A DNA stretch of 64,000 bases from the NCBI GenBank assembly GCA_963715045.1, contig CAVQRC010000039.1, forward strand, positions 310,001 to 374,000, given 5' to 3'. The position numbers and the translations under genes were made by a program. This DNA is from CAVQRC01 sp963715045 (GTDB taxonomy: Bacteria; Planctomycetota; Planctomycetia; Pirellulales; Lacipirellulaceae). Of this stretch, positions 60,593 through 64,000 are shown in pieces. Under the pieces are notes generated by a model. The model saw only the letters and a list, made by a program, of their open reading frames with translations, made no database searches and had not been told where the DNA came from. Within the stretch, counting starts at the first letter, position 1, and the number at the start of each line of letters is the position of its first letter.

Positions 60593-61051
60593 ACTTTGCG
60601 ATCGGTCGCAACTTCCACGGTGAAGTCGATGCTGGCTTCCTGTATGAGAGGTCGATGGGGCAGTAGGGTTCATTGGATTCTTCCGGACGCTGGCTGAAAT
60701 CACCGGGGCAACTTGCAGATCGTTGCCGTTCTCCGCGCCGAACTACCGCAAGCGCCGCAGCTTTCCCAGGCATTGTAAGCGGTTCTTCTGACTGCGGCCA
60801 GCCAGCAGAGAATCCGGCCAACCAGAGCGGCGTGCTGCCCATCCGCGATTGGCGCAATCAATAGAAGTTGCCCACGCGTCGATCTCCCGCCGAATCGTTC
60901 GATCGGATGAAGTCACTCCAGGAACGCGCAACCTGGCGAAAAATGCCGCCGTTTTGGGTTGCCGCCCGGTCGGATTTCTCATTACGATGAACGCAGTCAG
61001 CGAATCAGGCTGTTACATCAATGCCGGCAGCGCGACAGGAACTCTGGAAAG
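60593..61051. other. Non-coding interval
   Basis: About 460 bp between repeat B and the next gene. Short ORFs on both strands have no recognisable features. Nothing supported. Confidence 0.5.
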
Positions 61052-61357
61052 ATGATTCATTACACTTGCGATGGCTGCCAACGTCCGCTCGATCCTGAAC
61101 AGGATCTTCGCTACGTGGTCCGGATGGAGGTCTACGCCGCGATGGACCCGCTGGAAGACGATCTTGACGATGATCGCGACCACCTGCAGGAGATTCAGGA
61201 CATTCTCGAACGCATGGAAGATGCCGATGACGAACGCATCGGCGATGACGTCTACCAGCAGGTGCGATTTGATCTCTGTTGCGAATGCCGCCGAAAGTTC
61301 ATTCGCAATCCTCTCGGGTTCTCTGCCCGCAACCAGCTTGATTTCAGCAATAACTGA
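61052..61357 (+). CDS. Small acidic CxxC zinc-binding-like protein
   Basis: ATG 61052 (MIHYTCDGCQRPLDPEQDLR), 101 residues. CDGC near the N-terminus and CCEC near the C-terminus form two likely zinc knuckles around a highly acidic helix (DPLEDDLDDDRDHLQEIQDI). The GNPLG-like end reads RKFIRNPLGFSARNQLDFS. I recognise this as a planctomycete-typical small protein without known function. Same direction as the downstream nuclease gene. Confidence 0.78.
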   Translation: MIHYTCDGCQRPLDPEQDLRYVVRMEVYAAMDPLEDDLDDDRDHLQEIQDILERMEDADDERIGDDVYQQVRFDLCCECRRKFIRNPLGFSARNQLDFSNN

Positions 61358-61484
61358 TCGCTGATCGATCTCTCGCGGCTGCGTCGCCGTTCACAGCCGC
61401 TGCCGGTGTACCATCGCGGCGATCGCAGCAGCTCTTTACCGGGAGTGCTGAACTCTCACTCGACTTTTTCAGGCAGGCGTTACC

Positions 61485-62012
61485 GTGGGACAGGTGCCAC
61501 CCCGCTTTCGGAGAAGCAGAAAGCGCAGCATCATTGTGGTCGCGGTGCTGATCCTGCTGGCTGGCCTTCGACTATGGACAGGACGCGACGAACGGGCTCC
61601 GGACATACTCGACGCCGGCTTGCATGCCGTGGAACGCGTTGTGGATGGCGACACGCTGAAACTCGCCAACGGTGCGCGGGTCAGGCTTCAGGGAATCGAC
61701 ACCCCCGAGACCGTTAAAGAAGATCACCCGGTTGAAGCTTGGGGACCCGAGGCGACCGAATACACCAGGCAATTCGTCGCGACCGCAGATGGCCGGGTGC
61801 GACTTGAGTTCGACCGCGAGCGGCAAGATCGCTTCGGCCGGTTTCTGGCCTTTGTATGGCACGAGGACCGCATGCTCAACGTAGAGCTCGTCCGCCTGGG
61901 TCTAGCCCGAGCCACGCCCGGTTACGTCGCCAATTCGCAGCGAAAGCGAGAGTTGATCGACGCCGTAGAGGAAGCCCGTCGTCAACGACGAGGGATCTGG
62001 TCGCAGAAATAG
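61485..62012 (+). CDS. Membrane-anchored thermonuclease-like (SNase) protein
   Basis: 175 residues. A basic N-terminus and one helix (SIIVVAVLILLAGLRLW) anchor or export the protein. SNase-fold motifs: VERVVDGDTLKLANG, RVRLQGIDTPETV (Arg, Asp, Glu of the active site), RQDRFGRFLAFVW (second catalytic Arg) and LNVELVRLGLARATPGYV. Ca-dependent nucleic-acid hydrolysis is expected outside the cytoplasm. Intact. Confidence 0.9.
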   Translation: MGQVPPRFRRSRKRSIIVVAVLILLAGLRLWTGRDERAPDILDAGLHAVERVVDGDTLKLANGARVRLQGIDTPETVKEDHPVEAWGPEATEYTRQFVATADGRVRLEFDRERQDRFGRFLAFVWHEDRMLNVELVRLGLARATPGYVANSQRKRELIDAVEEARRQRRGIWSQK

Positions 62013-62174
62013 GAAATCGGTGCGCTGACCGGTTGCCCATTCGCGTTGCTGACTGGCTCTGCTAAAATTTTCGCTCTCGCGGTGCTCGCTCGCCTTCGTC
62101 GGTAGAGCGGCGACCCGCTCTCGGTGGTGTTCCCGCCAGTTTCGCCCTGTCGCTCGAGGAAGAGATTCACCGTG

Positions 62175-63251
62175 ATGTCCCAGCCTACGAAGATTGCCGT
62201 GATCGGAGGAGACGGTACCGGACCCGAGGTCGCCCGCGAGGGCCTGAAAGTACTCGCGGCCGTCAGTGAAATCGACGGCTTCGCCTATGAGACGCAAGAA
62301 CTCGACTGGGGTGGCGAACGCTATCTGCAGACGGGGGCCGCTTTGCCGGATGACGGCCTGGATATCCTGCGAGGCTTCGACGCCGTGTATCTGGGTGCCG
62401 TCGGCCATCCCGACGTCCGTCCGGGGATTCTCGAAAAGAGCCTCCTGCTCGACGTGCGATTCGGCCTCGACCAGTACATCAATCTGCGACCTGTGAAGCT
62501 GTTTCCCGGAGTCGAGACACCACTGAAGGGCAAAGGTCCTGAGGATATCGACTTCGTTGTCGTCCGCGAAAACACCGAAGACATGTACGTGGGCGCGGGT
62601 GGCTTTCTGCAGAAGGGCACTCCCCACGAAGTGGCCACCCAAACGGCCATTTACACCCGCCGTGGCTGCGAGCGATGCATCCGCTACGCGTTCGAGTATT
62701 GCCGCAAGCGCGACAACCCCAAGGGCAAACGGCTCACGCTGGTCGCCAAGACGAACGTGCTGACGATCGGCCACGACCTGTGGATGCGTGCGTTCGAGGA
62801 AGTCGCCCAGGAGTATCCGGATGTCGAAGCCGACTACAATCACGTCGACGCTTGCTGTATGTGGATCGTCAAGAATCCCGAGTACTATGACGTGATCGTG
62901 ACGACAAACATGTTCGGTGACATCATTACGGATTTGTCGGGAATCATTCAGGGTGGGATGGGTGTCGCGGCCGGCGGAAATCTGAACCCCGATCCGGGCG
63001 GCACGAGCATGTTCGAGCCGATGGGTGGCAGTGCGCCGAAGTACACCGGAACGGGCAAGATCAATCCCATTGCGGCGATCAACGCGATGAGCATGCTGTT
63101 GGATGCGATCGGACAGGAGAAGGCATCCGCCCGCGTGATGGACGCAATTCAAGCGGTCACGGCCAACAAGATGAAGAGCATGAACGCGGGCCAGATGGGT
63201 TACTCAACCAGCGAGGTCGGCGATCTGGTTTGCGAGGCACTGAAGGCTTAG
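62175..63251 (+). CDS. leuB: 3-isopropylmalate / isocitrate dehydrogenase family protein
   Basis: ATG 62175 (MSQPTKIAVIGGDGTGPEVA), 358 residues, intact. Substrate and metal residues appear in GLDQYINLRPVKLFPGVETP, VVRENTEDMYVGAGG, VDACCMWIVKNPEYYDVIVT (metal Asp region) and NMFGDIITDLSGIIQGGMGV, with the NAD site GGSAPKYTGTGKINPIAAI. It oxidatively decarboxylates 3-isopropylmalate in leucine synthesis, or an isocitrate/tartrate analogue; the family is hard to split by eye. leuB is the most plausible name given leuA nearby, but it is unlinked. Confidence 0.8.
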   Translation: MSQPTKIAVIGGDGTGPEVAREGLKVLAAVSEIDGFAYETQELDWGGERYLQTGAALPDDGLDILRGFDAVYLGAVGHPDVRPGILEKSLLLDVRFGLDQYINLRPVKLFPGVETPLKGKGPEDIDFVVVRENTEDMYVGAGGFLQKGTPHEVATQTAIYTRRGCERCIRYAFEYCRKRDNPKGKRLTLVAKTNVLTIGHDLWMRAFEEVAQEYPDVEADYNHVDACCMWIVKNPEYYDVIVTTNMFGDIITDLSGIIQGGMGVAAGGNLNPDPGGTSMFEPMGGSAPKYTGTGKINPIAAINAMSMLLDAIGQEKASARVMDAIQAVTANKMKSMNAGQMGYSTSEVGDLVCEALKA

Positions 63252-63261
63252 AGCCCATCTA

Positions 63262-63341
63262 GTACCTACCCCAACAACTCAGTGAACTTGCCCCAGGGCC
63301 GGGTAATCCGGTAGCTGAAGCTGATTCTGGAATCGGCTCTT
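63262..63341 (+). repeat. Repeat family B, copy 6
   Basis: TACCTACCCCAACAACTCAG...TTGCCCCAGGGCCGGGTAAT...CTGATTCTGGAATCGGCTCT. Same orientation as 23721. Lies between the convergent dehydrogenase and miaE genes, so it may also act as a bidirectional terminator. Confidence 0.75.
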
Positions 63342-63361
63342 AGCCTGAGGATGGTTCGCGA

Positions 63362-63964
63362 TCAACTGTGCATCCGCGGCAGCGGTTCACCATCGCTGAT
63401 GATTTCCGCTTCGGCGACGGCCAATTCCTTGAGACGCGTCTCGACCATCTCCTCTGCCGCGAAGGCCTTCGCCAGCTTCACGTAGGTCGTGTGATGGCGG
63501 GCCTCGGATTCGAACAGGCTGCCGTAGAACTCGGCCAGTGGCGGATCGCGGTCGGCGATGTGATCCCGCAGGATGGCGAATCGCTCGCAGGACCGAGCCT
63601 CGATCAGGCCGGCGACGAGCAGCCGATCGACCGCGCGTTGCGGCTCCTGCTTGCGGACCAGGTCGTTGAGCTTCCGCCCATACTGGCTCGGCTTCAGTCG
63701 CCGGAATCGGATGTCCCGCAAACGAAGCTGCTCGAGCACCAAATGGAAGTGCTCCAGTTCCTCATTCACGATTTCCGTCATCTGCCGGCACAGCTCCTCG
63801 TTCTCGACGTAGGCGAACAGGAGGTTGAGCGCCGTGCCGGCCGCTTTCTTTTCACAGTGACCGTGATCGATGAGAATCTCCGCCAGATGATCATCCACCT
63901 GGTGCAGCCAACGTGCGGAAGTTTCGGACTCGAGGTGCAGCATGCCCAAGTTTCCCGCAGGCAC
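63362..63964 (-). CDS. miaE: tRNA-(ms2io6A)-hydroxylase
   Basis: 200 residues, intact; ATG 63964, with an alternative ATG at 63943. Diiron ligands sit in HGHCEKKAAGTALNLLF, VNEELEHFHLVLEQL, GLIEARSCERFAIL and SEARHHTTYVKLA (Glu/His repeats of the ferritin-like fold). It hydroxylates 2-methylthio-N6-isopentenyladenosine at position 37 of tRNAs reading U-starting codons. MiaB/MiaA genes are not in the window. Confidence 0.93.
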   Translation of the reverse strand: MPAGNLGMLHLESETSARWLHQVDDHLAEILIDHGHCEKKAAGTALNLLFAYVENEELCRQMTEIVNEELEHFHLVLEQLRLRDIRFRRLKPSQYGRKLNDLVRKQEPQRAVDRLLVAGLIEARSCERFAILRDHIADRDPPLAEFYGSLFESEARHHTTYVKLAKAFAAEEMVETRLKELAVAEAEIISDGEPLPRMHS

Positions 63965-64000
63965 TTAGCGGACGTCAAGACGCACAGGATCGCCACTGGC

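Noticed and set aside
62175..63251. Operon of leuA with the LeuB-like gene
   Set aside because: They are 7 kb apart on opposite strands, so no shared transcript is possible.
1..64000. CRISPR arrays, toxin-antitoxin pairs, prophage or restriction systems
   Set aside because: No regularly spaced direct repeats with unique spacers, no cas-like, phage structural or methyltransferase genes were seen.

Overview
The window looks like a GC-rich chromosome segment from a planctomycete (Pirellulales/Planctomycetales-like), probably a metagenome-derived or lightly polished assembly. The lineage call rests on gene content: a DUF1501 plus DUF1549/DUF1553 (PSD1) pair with a heme site, a PVC-type dehydrogenase/HEAT/cytochrome c protein, sulfatase, neutral-ceramidase-like and CehA-like secreted hydrolases, a DUF1559 prepilin-like protein beside a small carboxypeptidase-regulatory-like lipoprotein, and several small zinc-ribbon proteins typical of the phylum. 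No database search was possible.

Layout. 0-3.3 kb (minus): MacB/FtsX permease cut by the window edge, a Cys-rich secreted protein, a YeiH-type exporter and a small membrane protein. 3.5-9.7 kb (plus): a very large sulfatase + PVC dehydrogenase + HEAT + cytochrome c fusion, then a ceramidase-like hydrolase. 9.7-12.3 kb (plus): carbamoyltransferase, SxtJ-like and DUF5989 proteins, meeting tail-to-tail a P1B-4-type metal ATPase (12.3-14.8 kb, minus). 15-22.5 kb: DUF1349-like protein, DUF1501/PSD1 pair, CehA/McbA-like protein. 22.7-31 kb (minus): EamA transporter, BKACE (DUF849) enzyme and a complete CzcCBA-like efflux set (RND pump, adaptor lipoprotein, TolC-like lipoprotein). 31.6-37.5 kb (plus): GH9 glycoside hydrolase and an SGNH-SGNH-GH30 fusion. 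37.8-40.5 kb: PI-PLC-like and PhoD-like phosphoesterases. 40.6-49.5 kb: class IV aminotransferase, rhodanese lipoprotein + MauE pair, CDF transporter, regulatory-domain protein, radical SAM protein, DUF1559 protein, lipoprotein and TPR protein. 49.5-52.8 kb: a group II intron with its reverse transcriptase, followed by non-coding DNA with two long terminal-inverted-repeat elements. 52.9-64 kb: tRNA-Leu(UAA), DUF420 protein, leuA with a leucine-rich leader peptide and attenuator, small zinc-ribbon proteins, ECF sigma factor, ferredoxin, HNH nuclease, thermonuclease-like protein, isopropylmalate/isocitrate dehydrogenase and MiaE.

Two global features stand out. First, at least 19 single-frame breaks interrupt otherwise conserved proteins between about 1.2 and 39.4 kb, several at G/C runs, while genes after 40.6 kb are essentially intact. 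Sequencing error is the simplest explanation, but the clustering is odd. Frame-broken genes are annotated over their whole reconstructed span. Second, several dispersed intergenic repeat families occur; one (about 75 bp, six copies) is also embedded in frame inside a coding sequence.

The most notable regulatory find is a 20-codon leucine-rich leader peptide with mutually exclusive hairpins and a terminator before leuA. It is a textbook-style attenuator layout, here in a planctomycete-like genome.
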